Positions 32,226 through 39,153 of a stretch of DNA of 64,000 bases are shown here, piece after piece. The DNA is taken from positions 186,001 through 250,000 of the forward strand of contig CAJXVS010000003.1 of NCBI GenBank assembly GCA_913061265.1. Direction: 5' to 3'. A program made the translations under genes and the position numbers. The stretch comes from an uncultured Halobacteriovorax sp. (lineage in GTDB: Bacteria > Bdellovibrionota > Bacteriovoracia > Bacteriovoracales > Bacteriovoracaceae). Each line of letters starts with the position of its first letter. The stretch's first letter is position 1. The notes beneath the pieces are model-generated. The model made no database searches and was not told where the DNA came from. It saw only the letters and a program-made list of their open reading frames with translations.

Positions 32226-33296
32226 CTAGGCCTGGCTAAGTTGCTTATTTAAGTCTTCAATAAACAACTGACTTTGTCGGGAATTAATCTTCTTTTCTAA
32301 TTCTGGGATATAAACCGGAGTGTAATCGGCCAAATTATTTTTCTTACTTGTTAATATTCTCTGCGCTCTATCTTGAACAACACTATTTTTTAACTTCTTT
32401 GTTTTGAGAGCTTCTTTCATTCCGGCCAAGGCAGTCTTTGAGTTTTCAAAATCTCGGTACTCAATAATATCTGAACCAGCATTGATTGCCATAACCGCAG
32501 ATTCTTCAATTGAAAAATTATCTGTAATAGCTTTCATTTGCATATCATCAGAGATGATCAACTTACTAAACTTTAACTCGTTCCTTAAGTATTCGTGTGC
32601 TGCCGGACTTAAAGTACACGGTCTTTCTTTATCAAAAGCATCCACAACCAAATGGGCCATCATAACAAACTCGACTCTACTTTTTATGGCTTTAATAAAA
32701 GGTTGAATCTCTTCCTTTTGAAGTTCTTCTAAACTCTTCGTTATATAAGGAAGATCAAAATGAGAATCCTTAGTCGTTGAACCATGTCCTGGAAAATGTT
32801 TCGCGCATGCCTGAATCCCTTCAGTTTGGAACCCTCGAATGGCGCTAGAAACGTACTTAGATACAGATTCTGGGTCACGACCAAAAGCCCTATCACCAAT
32901 GACTTTATTAGAATCATTCGTCAGAATGTCACAAACAGGAGCTAGGTTTAAATTGATTCCGCAGGCCTTAAGCTCTCTGGCCATAATGGCAGAAACTTCA
33001 TAACAAAGTTTTGGTGAACCAAGTGAGGCCACTTCCATCATTGGCGGAAACTGAGTAAAATATTTTCTAAAGCGGCATACTCTCCCGCCTTCATGATCAA
33101 CTGTTATATAAAGAGGATATTCATCTCTAAGTTTTTGAATTGAATTGATGAGTTCTGCTAACTGAGCAGGAGTTTCAAAGTTCTCAGCAAAAAGAACGAT
33201 TCCACCAATATTTTCTTTTTCTATAAATTCAGCTTCTTCTTCAGTTAGGCTAATTCCGCTAATACCAGTGAATATCAATTGTCCTAAATCTTTCAT
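32226..33296 (-). CDS. nagZ: Beta-N-acetylglucosaminidase NagZ (GH3)
   Basis: Cytosolic GH3 enzyme that removes GlcNAc from GlcNAc-anhydroMurNAc peptides during peptidoglycan recycling. The 356 residues carry the GH3 landmarks: GGIVLFAENF (31-40), TVDHEGGRVCRF (65-76), the KHFPGHG catalytic-loop motif with His (166-172) and the nucleophile in IISDDMQMKAI (Asp250). ATG 33294-33296, 13 bases after the dppC-like gene. Last gene of the mreB operon. Pairing NagZ with oligopeptide-type permeases and MreB points to import and recycling of muropeptides, possibly prey-derived. No AmpG, AmpD or MurQ seen in the window. Confidence 0.92.
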   Translation of the reverse strand: MKDLGQLIFTGISGISLTEEEAEFIEKENIGGIVLFAENFETPAQLAELINSIQKLRDEYPLYITVDHEGGRVCRFRKYFTQFPPMMEVASLGSPKLCYEVSAIMARELKACGINLNLAPVCDILTNDSNKVIGDRAFGRDPESVSKYVSSAIRGFQTEGIQACAKHFPGHGSTTKDSHFDLPYITKSLEELQKEEIQPFIKAIKSRVEFVMMAHLVVDAFDKERPCTLSPAAHEYLRNELKFSKLIISDDMQMKAITDNFSIEESAVMAINAGSDIIEYRDFENSKTALAGMKEALKTKKLKNSVVQDRAQRILTSKKNNLADYTPVYIPELEKKINSRQSQLFIEDLNKQLSQA

Positions 33297-33309
33297 CTAT
33301 AAAACCCTT

Positions 33310-34146
33310 TCAACTCTTTGGATCTAAGTAATCTCTTAAACCATCACCTACTAAATTTAATCCAATTATCAAGCCTGCCATCACTAAACTTAAAACGACT
33401 CCCATGTAAGGAGCCTCTAATAAAACGGTCTTAGCACTCGATAAAAGAGCTCCCCAAGAATATTCAGAACCACCTAAGCCTAAGAATCCTAAAGAAGCTT
33501 CTGAAATGATAACACCACTAATGCCTAAAACGATATGAACTAAGAGAAAAGGTAAGATTGCGGGTAAAACAATCTTGGCAAAGAGTCTAAATGGCCCCAC
33601 CCCTATGGCTTTAGCACTTTCTACATAGGTCAAACCCATGACACGTAATGTTTCACCGCGGGAAATCCTTGCATACCCAGGCCATCCTGTTACGACTAGC
33701 GCAAAAACTAACCCACTAAAAGACTGACCAGTAAGAGACATGACAAGAATTGCAATGAGGATCGAAGGAAAAATAAAAATTAAGTTCGTCACCAACTCAC
33801 TAGCAGCCTTTACAGACCTAGGGCCGACTACTGACAAATAACCAATGACGATTCCAATCCCTGCACTAAGAAAACTAATAGTCAGCCCGATACCTAATGA
33901 ATAAAAAAGCCCAGCACTTAAGACTTGAAATAAACTTCTTCCATAAAGATCGGTTCCTAAAAGGTAACCATCTTGTAGGGGCGAGAAGAGTTCTTTTTTT
34001 ATATCACTTGCGGGAAAATAAGGAGAAGAGAAGCTTCCTTCATAGATGTAGCTATAGAAAAACCAAGAGAGGGCCCATAAAAAGTATGTCCCTAATAAAA
34101 GGGATCCAATCTTAATCTCTGTATTGATCTTGCTCCTTTTACTCAC
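33310..34146 (-). CDS. ABC transporter permease, OppC/DppC type
   Basis: Inner-membrane permease of an oligopeptide/dipeptide importer, 278 residues, with about six membrane helices. The EAA loop is visible as ARISRGETLRVMGLTYVESAKAIGVG...LFAKIVLPAILP, and the N-terminal OppC extension reads LGTDLYGRSLFQVLSAG, both typical of OppC/DppC. It starts with GTG (34144-34146), overlapping the OppB-type gene stop by one base. No ATPase (OppD/F) or substrate-binding protein is adjacent. The gene before the OppB-type permease is an unrelated lipoprotein, so ATP-binding subunits must be encoded elsewhere. Probable cargo peptides, perhaps murein peptides given NagZ downstream. Confidence 0.88.
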   Translation of the reverse strand: MSKRSKINTEIKIGSLLLGTYFLWALSWFFYSYIYEGSFSSPYFPASDIKKELFSPLQDGYLLGTDLYGRSLFQVLSAGLFYSLGIGLTISFLSAGIGIVIGYLSVVGPRSVKAASELVTNLIFIFPSILIAILVMSLTGQSFSGLVFALVVTGWPGYARISRGETLRVMGLTYVESAKAIGVGPFRLFAKIVLPAILPFLLVHIVLGISGVIISEASLGFLGLGGSEYSWGALLSSAKTVLLEAPYMGVVLSLVMAGLIIGLNLVGDGLRDYLDPKS

Positions 34147-35057
34147 TAGCTTTTAATCCTTGGGTCAATAATTTCATTTAAGTAATCAACGATAAAATAA
34201 ACCAACATATAAATAACAGTTGAATAGATTATCACTCCTTGAACTACGGGATAGTCTCTATTTTGAATTCCTTCAAATAGAAGCATCCCCATTCCCGGAA
34301 TATCAAAGATCGTTTCGGTGATCATAGTTCCTGCTAGAACTACTGATAGTTGAATGGCAACCACGTTTAAGATTGTAGGCAAGCAAACCTTCGTCACTCT
34401 CAGTAAGATCTGAATAGAACTTAACCCCTTAGCCTCAAGAACTTGAACCCAAGGAACATTAACTTCTTCAAGATACTTATTCCTAGAAACTCTCATCAAT
34501 ACTGCTGAAAGAGGTATCACAAGAGTTAGAGTTGGAAGTATGACATGTTTTAAACTTCCCCATTCTGAAACAGGAAGAATATTTAATTTTATTGAAAAGA
34601 TTAGGACCAATAGTGGCGCTAACGAAAAGATGGGAAAAGAGAGGGCGAATAAACTAATGATCCGTCCCGCATTATCAAAGGTCTTCTTTTTCTTAAAACC
34701 TGCCCAAATACCTAGGAAAGTTCCAATAAAGGCGGATAAAGTTATCGAGGTAAAGGCCAAGATAACTGTCGCGGGCATATGGGCTGAGAGAAGAGAAGAT
34801 ACGGATTTTTTCTTGAATAAAGATTCTCCAAACTCTCCTTTCAAAATATTTATCATAAAGTTTGAGTATTGAGCGATCAATGACTGATCTAATCCTAATT
34901 GCGCCCTTAGATCACTAATCTCTACTGCACTAGCTTCTGCTCCAAGGATCTTTTCAACAGGATCTCCTGGGGCAAGACGAATTATAAAAAAGAGAGCCGA
35001 GACGGCCAAGACTATAGTAAATAAAGAATAAAGAAATTTCTTTATTAACTTTTCCAT
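34146..35057 (-). CDS. ABC transporter permease, OppB/DppB type
   Basis: Partner permease of the OppC-type protein, 303 residues with six predicted membrane helices. Typical OppB N-terminus (KKFLYSLFTIVLAVSALFFI, then RLAPGDPVEKILG) and EAA loop (MRVSRNKYLEEVNVPWVQVLEAKGLS...VTKVCLPTILN). It ends with the conserved DPRIKS tail. ATG 35055-35057 directly follows the TGA of the lipoprotein upstream with no gap, implying re-initiation. The pair forms the transmembrane channel only. Substrate-binding and ATPase components are not in this window. Confidence 0.9.
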   Translation of the reverse strand: MEKLIKKFLYSLFTIVLAVSALFFIIRLAPGDPVEKILGAEASAVEISDLRAQLGLDQSLIAQYSNFMINILKGEFGESLFKKKSVSSLLSAHMPATVILAFTSITLSAFIGTFLGIWAGFKKKKTFDNAGRIISLFALSFPIFSLAPLLVLIFSIKLNILPVSEWGSLKHVILPTLTLVIPLSAVLMRVSRNKYLEEVNVPWVQVLEAKGLSSIQILLRVTKVCLPTILNVVAIQLSVVLAGTMITETIFDIPGMGMLLFEGIQNRDYPVVQGVIIYSTVIYMLVYFIVDYLNEIIDPRIKS

Positions 35058-35843
35058 TCAGATATCACTAGCGACCATTGATAAGCCTTGAGTGATCCAA
35101 AACTTTTTAACAAATTTATTTTTCTTATCAAGCAAGAAGAAAACCACTTGACCACCAAACTTTAAAGAAAATCTAGAATCACCGAGCTTATTCTTTCCGT
35201 CATAATTAAACTGAGCTTTTGAAAAAAGAGAGTTTGGAACATTTAAGTACTGCTCTTGAAAGTATGGATATCCATCCCAAATGATATAAAAGTTCATTTG
35301 CCCGCGTTTTTTCTCTAATACTCTTGAAAAGTAACCAGTGATGGCCGCACATTCTAGAACCTGTGAAAAGAAACAATAGATTGATTTCGAATCAGGAAAT
35401 GGAAAGGACTGTGTACCATTCCACTGTTTTTCAGGACTCTTTAATTTCACATCGAGTTTTCTCGTTTTTTCATCTAGAGACATATTCGTTTGATATTTCT
35501 TACCGTCAAACCAAACTGAGTATTGCGCCTTATATGGCCTCATGATCTTAAAGTTCTTTCCAACGGCTCCAATCTTAGAGATGGCAATTCCCTGCTCTAA
35601 AACTTTAGATTTATCATCATCAAATGGGAGAACTTCTCTTTTAGATATAAAACTACTGCTGCTACGCCCATTCTCTCTATAGACAACAAACTCTCCCGAT
35701 TTATCAGTTAACTTAAAACGAGTCTTTGAGTTTTCAACCAGAGAAGAAGTATCATTTCCGCCAGTCTTTCCACTACCACGTTTCAAAAATGAACAGCTTG
35801 ATAGTAAAAGAAAAGTTAAAGTGAAGAGGAGGTATTTATTCAT
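35058..35843 (-). CDS. Lipoprotein of unknown function before OppBC-type permeases
   Basis: Not recognised. A 261-residue lipoprotein: signal peptide with lipobox LLSSC (Cys17 counted from ATG 35843), then a Gly/Ser-rich tether. The mature part is beta-rich with regularly spaced basic and aromatic residues, including MNFYIIWDGYPYFQEQYLNVP and KLGDSRFSLKFGGQVVFFLLDKK. An upstream in-frame TTG (35858) gives a longer start, but the ATG has a better signal peptide and a GAAGAG ribosome site. It overlaps the PilZ-like gene by 8 bases and abuts the OppB-type gene. It might be the binding component for the permeases, but the sequence does not look like an OppA-type binding protein (too short). Confidence 0.7.
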   Translation of the reverse strand: MNKYLLFTLTFLLLSSCSFLKRGSGKTGGNDTSSLVENSKTRFKLTDKSGEFVVYRENGRSSSSFISKREVLPFDDDKSKVLEQGIAISKIGAVGKNFKIMRPYKAQYSVWFDGKKYQTNMSLDEKTRKLDVKLKSPEKQWNGTQSFPFPDSKSIYCFFSQVLECAAITGYFSRVLEKKRGQMNFYIIWDGYPYFQEQYLNVPNSLFSKAQFNYDGKNKLGDSRFSLKFGGQVVFFLLDKKNKFVKKFWITQGLSMVASDI

Positions 35844-36708
35844 CAACAAACTCTTCAAAGTCGTGACGAACGGTTTGAAGGATAGTTGAACTATCTAGGG
35901 CATTTTTTAATCTTAAGCTTAGTTCCTCGTGAGTATCAAATTTGATCCCAAGCTTAAAAACCTGATTTTCACCGGGGTTACCACTGACATAATCAACATT
36001 ATAAATAAGGAGACCATTTTTAAGAGAATAGGTTTCTCCATCGAACATTAAAAGAAAGGTATCAAAGATACGCTCTTCCATAAAAAATTGTTTTTGAGCA
36101 TCATTGGCCAAGAAAGAGATTCCATTGTTGGCCAAGTCTAACACTCTAAAGCCTACAACTTCCTCATTCTCACCAGCTTCTAGTTCAGCTGACTGGATAG
36201 TACCAGTCTCACTCATTCTATCGAAGCCTTTCTTTTCTGACTTAGCTTTAGACTTTAAGTCGGCAAGACTAATGACATTATCTAATTCTTCTTTTATTTC
36301 TGTGATCTTAAAATAGGAATACACCTGGTGATGAGGAAAAGTTAAGAGGCGCTCACTCCCTCGTTTTTCTGATCTAAAGATAGTGGTCCCGAGTTTAACA
36401 GAGATAAATTCTGCCCCCTCTTCTTTTGTAAATGAACCTTCTCCAAAGTAATCAACATTCATGACAGAAAAGCTTATTAAGATTTCTTTTCCAATAAAGT
36501 CTTCATCTTTTTCTTCAGAGAACATCTTAAGAATAACAAATTTCCCACTGCTATCGTCAATATGCTCTATTTCATTAGCACGGTAATCAACCGACGATTC
36601 ACCTTTATTCCATATACTAACGTCCCCCTTATCTGAAGAGAGACGTTTTAACTTAGTAACCATTTCATTGGTTTCAATCTTAATAAAATTTGTTCCGAGT
36701 CCTTGCAT
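35836..36708 (-). CDS. PilZ-like domain protein
   Basis: A 290-residue cytosolic protein with PilZ hallmarks in degenerate form. RSEKRGSER near residue 112-120 resembles the RxxxR c-di-GMP contact. DLANNGISF near residue 190 resembles D-x-S-x-x-G, but with Ala in place of Ser. An acidic, low-complexity linker lies between them. The N-terminal part has repeated beta strands and is unidentified. c-di-GMP binding is plausible but not assured, because one core position is changed. ATG 36706-36708 lies 3 bases after mreB, so it is transcribed with it, which may link envelope morphogenesis to c-di-GMP or to another signal. Confidence 0.55.
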   Translation of the reverse strand: MQGLGTNFIKIETNEMVTKLKRLSSDKGDVSIWNKGESSVDYRANEIEHIDDSSGKFVILKMFSEEKDEDFIGKEILISFSVMNVDYFGEGSFTKEEGAEFISVKLGTTIFRSEKRGSERLLTFPHHQVYSYFKITEIKEELDNVISLADLKSKAKSEKKGFDRMSETGTIQSAELEAGENEEVVGFRVLDLANNGISFLANDAQKQFFMEERIFDTFLLMFDGETYSLKNGLLIYNVDYVSGNPGENQVFKLGIKFDTHEELSLRLKNALDSSTILQTVRHDFEEFVDE

Positions 36709-36711
36709 AGC

Positions 36712-37749
36712 TTATGAAAGGGTTGTCACCTGTCGTAAGAGATGAATCTCTTCAAGGGCCTTACCACAGCCACGAACAACACTTGTTAAAGGATCTTCTG
36801 CTAACGAAACAGGAAGACCCGTTTTTTCTTTAATAAGAACATCCAAGTTTGCAAGAAGTGATCCCCCACCAGCTAAGATGATTCCATTATCCACAATATC
36901 AGCAGCTAATTCGGGAGGTGTCTTCTCTAATGAGATTTTTATCGCTTCAACAACTTCACTAATAGGGTCAGAAAGTGCATCTCTGATCTCATCTGAAGTG
37001 ACTTCGATAATCTTAGGAGCTCCAGCAATCAAATCACGTCCCTTAACTTCAAAAGTTTTAACTTCATCGTCAAATGGATAAGCATTCCCGATACTGATTT
37101 TTATAGCTTCGGCAGTTCTCTCACCAATGAGGAGAGAGTACTTCTTTTTAATATACTGAGTAATCGCTTCATCAAATTTATCACCAGCAACCCTTACTGA
37201 TTTAGAAAAGACAATACCTCCGAGAGAGATAACCGCCACTTCAGTAGTTCCTCCACCAATATCAACAATCATATTTCCAGATGGCTCAGTGATAGGAAGA
37301 CCTGCACCAATCGCTGCCGCCATTGGTTCCTCGATGAGATAAACTTCTCTAGCTCCTGCTTGCTCAGCAGATTCCTTTACAGCTCTTTTCTCAACTTGAG
37401 TAATTCCAAAAGGAATACAAATTATAATTCTTGGCTTGATCAGTTTTGAACCGGCCATAGATTTTTGAATAAAGTAACGAAGCATGGCTTGGGTGACTTC
37501 AAAGTCAGCAATAACCCCATCTTTCATAGGTCTAATAGCTTTAATAGAACCAGGCGTACGACCAAGCATTTGCTTTGCTTCTGTCCCAACCGCTAGAACT
37601 TTATTAACACCCTTAACTCCTTGGTGAACAGCAACAACCGAAGGCTCATTAACTATAATACCTCTGTCTTTTGCATAAACTAAACAGTTCGCTGTACCTA
37701 AGTCGATGGCCAAGTCATTTGAAAACCAATCAAGTATCTTTTTAAACAT
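36712..37749 (-). CDS. mreB: Rod shape-determining protein MreB
   Basis: Actin-like filament protein that positions the elongasome for lateral peptidoglycan synthesis. The 345-residue sequence is typical. The N-terminus starts with an amphipathic membrane-binding segment ([11 protein letters not shown]), followed by the phosphate-1 motif [10 protein letters not shown], the [12 protein letters not shown] connect region, phosphate-2 ([18 protein letters not shown]) and the adenosine motif ([14 protein letters not shown]). ATG 37747-37749 with an upstream AAGGAA ribosome site. It lacks the usual mreC-mreD followers. Downstream are the PilZ-like gene, a lipoprotein, permeases and NagZ. Upstream, across 20 bases, is the AMP nucleosidase-like gene. 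Confidence 0.97.
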   Translation of the reverse strand: MFKKILDWFSNDLAIDLGTANCLVYAKDRGIIVNEPSVVAVHQGVKGVNKVLAVGTEAKQMLGRTPGSIKAIRPMKDGVIADFEVTQAMLRYFIQKSMAGSKLIKPRIIICIPFGITQVEKRAVKESAEQAGAREVYLIEEPMAAAIGAGLPITEPSGNMIVDIGGGTTEVAVISLGGIVFSKSVRVAGDKFDEAITQYIKKKYSLLIGERTAEAIKISIGNAYPFDDEVKTFEVKGRDLIAGAPKIIEVTSDEIRDALSDPISEVVEAIKISLEKTPPELAADIVDNGIILAGGGSLLANLDVLIKEKTGLPVSLAEDPLTSVVRGCGKALEEIHLLRQVTTLS

Positions 37750-37769
37750 GCTTTATTCCTTTCTTACTC

Positions 37770-38729
37770 TTACCAAGTATAGTGTCTAATTTTTTCACCT
37801 CGGTCTGCAATATCCGCCATTGCTTGTATCCCGAGTTCAATATGAATATCCGTGTATTTCTTAAAAACTGCTGAAGCAGATTTTTTAGTTTTGATTCCAC
37901 CTTTTTTCATTGGGCAGTCACTAATTAAAAGCAAGGCTCCCATATTAACTTTACTTACAAAAGCAGAAGTAAATAATGCAGCTGTTTCCATTTCGACGGC
38001 GAGAACTCTTTCTTCAATTAAGTTTCTTTTGAATTTCTCATCAAATTCCCAGAAACGGTAATCCGTTGAATGAATCGTACCGGTTCTATACTCTAATTCA
38101 TGCTCAACAAGAATCTGAGAAATGAATTTTTGAATCTTAAAAGTTGGAAGTGCAGGTACTTGTCTCGGAAGAAAGTGCCTCGACACACCTTCTGCTCTAA
38201 TCGATGCAATAGGTAGAACGAAGTCCCCTACTTTAAGCGACTTATGAACAGCCCCCGCTAATCCTAGAAATAGAACCGCTTTGGGTTCAACAACTGCGAG
38301 TAGTTCACCAATAAGAGCTGCCATAGCTGCTCCTACTCCAAACTCAATAATAGTTACTTTAGCTTTCTTAGAGCTTGAGGCCTGAAAAGCAGATCCTCTT
38401 GTATGCTTACTATCTTCTAAAATGGCGTTGAATCTTTCTGTATAATAATGAAAGTTTGTTAAAATAATCTGCTTCTGAAAATCCTTAAAATCGTGGCCCG
38501 TATAGCGCTCAAGCATATCCGTGGCAATTCTCTTTTTTTCCGCATTTCCATGAATCCGCTTTGAGGCAAGTGCCTGCTTATACGGATGGGTGGAATAGAA
38601 GACAGGGTCAGATTCAATTATCTTTTCAAAACTTTTGGTTTCTTTGGCTGATGTCGTAGAAGTTGGTTTCTTTTTCTTAGAAACCTTGGTTTTCTTCTTA
38701 GACGTCTTTCCTTTGACGCTCTTTGGCAA
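37770..38729 (-). CDS. amn: AMP nucleosidase-like nucleoside phosphorylase
   Basis: Member of the PNP/UDP nucleosidase superfamily, probably AMP nucleosidase (AMP to adenine and ribose 5-phosphate). A lysine-rich N-terminal tail (residues about 2-40) precedes the core. Within it, the MLERYTGHDFKDFQKQIILT-NFHYYTERF signature of the short AMP nucleosidase type is clear, followed by the EFGVGAAMAALI, LFLGLAGAVHKSLKVGDFV, AVEMETAALF (purine and ribose site) and LLISDCP motifs. It starts with TTG 38729-38727 behind GGAGGAG with only a few bases of spacing. No ATG fits the frame upstream. The first gene before mreB, 20 bases away, so co-transcription is likely. Confidence 0.8.
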   Translation of the reverse strand: MPKSVKGKTSKKKTKVSKKKKPTSTTSAKETKSFEKIIESDPVFYSTHPYKQALASKRIHGNAEKKRIATDMLERYTGHDFKDFQKQIILTNFHYYTERFNAILEDSKHTRGSAFQASSSKKAKVTIIEFGVGAAMAALIGELLAVVEPKAVLFLGLAGAVHKSLKVGDFVLPIASIRAEGVSRHFLPRQVPALPTFKIQKFISQILVEHELEYRTGTIHSTDYRFWEFDEKFKRNLIEERVLAVEMETAALFTSAFVSKVNMGALLLISDCPMKKGGIKTKKSASAVFKKYTDIHIELGIQAMADIADRGEKIRHYTW

Positions 38730-38824
38730 AACTCCTCCATGAAGCTGTTTGATCCCGTAAAATTTACCACTTACGGACTAATACTATCAACAAAAGAATC
38801 AGTTTAATCAATATTTCAAAACTA

Positions 38825-38853
38825 CCCTATCCCTTGTCAGGAGAGGGTTTTTT
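38825..38853 (+). terminator. Rho-independent terminator with no upstream plus-strand gene
   Basis: CCCTaTCC pairs with GGAgAGGG (one mismatch) around a CTTGTCA loop, followed by six T's at 38848-38853, oriented on the plus strand. The plus-strand gene that follows starts at 38908. Upstream on this strand there is only the antisense of amn. So it marks the end of an unseen plus-strand RNA, or an attenuator in the leader of the small basic gene. Confidence 0.6.
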
Positions 38854-38907
38854 ATCTAATATCCGTTCTCAAAGCTTTTGAATTATTCAAAGCACAAAGG
38901 ATTAGTA

Positions 38908-39015
38908 ATGGGTAAAGGTCGTAAAAAAACTGAAAAGAAAATGAGTAGAAAAAAAGGTCAAGCTAAGAAAAAAGCTCGTATCTTAAAGAGAATTGCTGCT
39001 GGTAAAAACAAGTAG
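38908..39015 (+). CDS. Small highly basic protein, 35 residues, unknown
   Basis: Unrecognised 35-residue protein starting MGKGRKKTEKK, with 17 Lys/Arg and a C-terminal IAAGKNK. ATG 38908-38910 follows an AAAGGA ribosome site at good spacing, and the TAG stop is at 39013-39015. The gene stands alone in a 424-base inter-operon region. The composition (pI very high, no hydrophobic core) suggests nucleic-acid or ribosome association, in the manner of small ribosomal proteins such as Thx (which also starts MGKG), but no family match can be claimed. It is too short for ordinary ORF cut-offs. The good ribosome site and isolated position argue it is real. Confidence 0.6.
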   Translation: MGKGRKKTEKKMSRKKGQAKKKARILKRIAAGKNK

Positions 39016-39094
39016 TTAACTTAGTTCTTCTTATTTTTTCGCTAAATAATCCGAATTTCTTGAGGGTTATGACTCTAATAAATATAAAACAATA

Positions 39095-39112
39095 AGACTG
39101 CTTAGGCAGTCT
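39095..39112 (-). terminator. Perfect stem-loop between the small basic gene and LpoA-like gene
   Basis: AGACTGC-TTAG-GCAGTCT, seven perfect base pairs with a tetraloop. On the minus strand it is followed by TTATTGTTTTA, making it a plausible terminator for the minus-strand gene that ends at 39154 (42 bases upstream). It may also end plus-strand transcription from the small basic gene. Confidence 0.55.
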
Positions 39113-39153
39113 GCTTTCTGCTGTCCGCGTTACTTAGATTGATAATGCTTATC

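Noticed and set aside
34540-34872. A 110-codon plus-strand frame inside the OppB-type gene
   Set aside because: Antisense shadow of a well-supported permease gene; no ribosome site and no recognisable protein.
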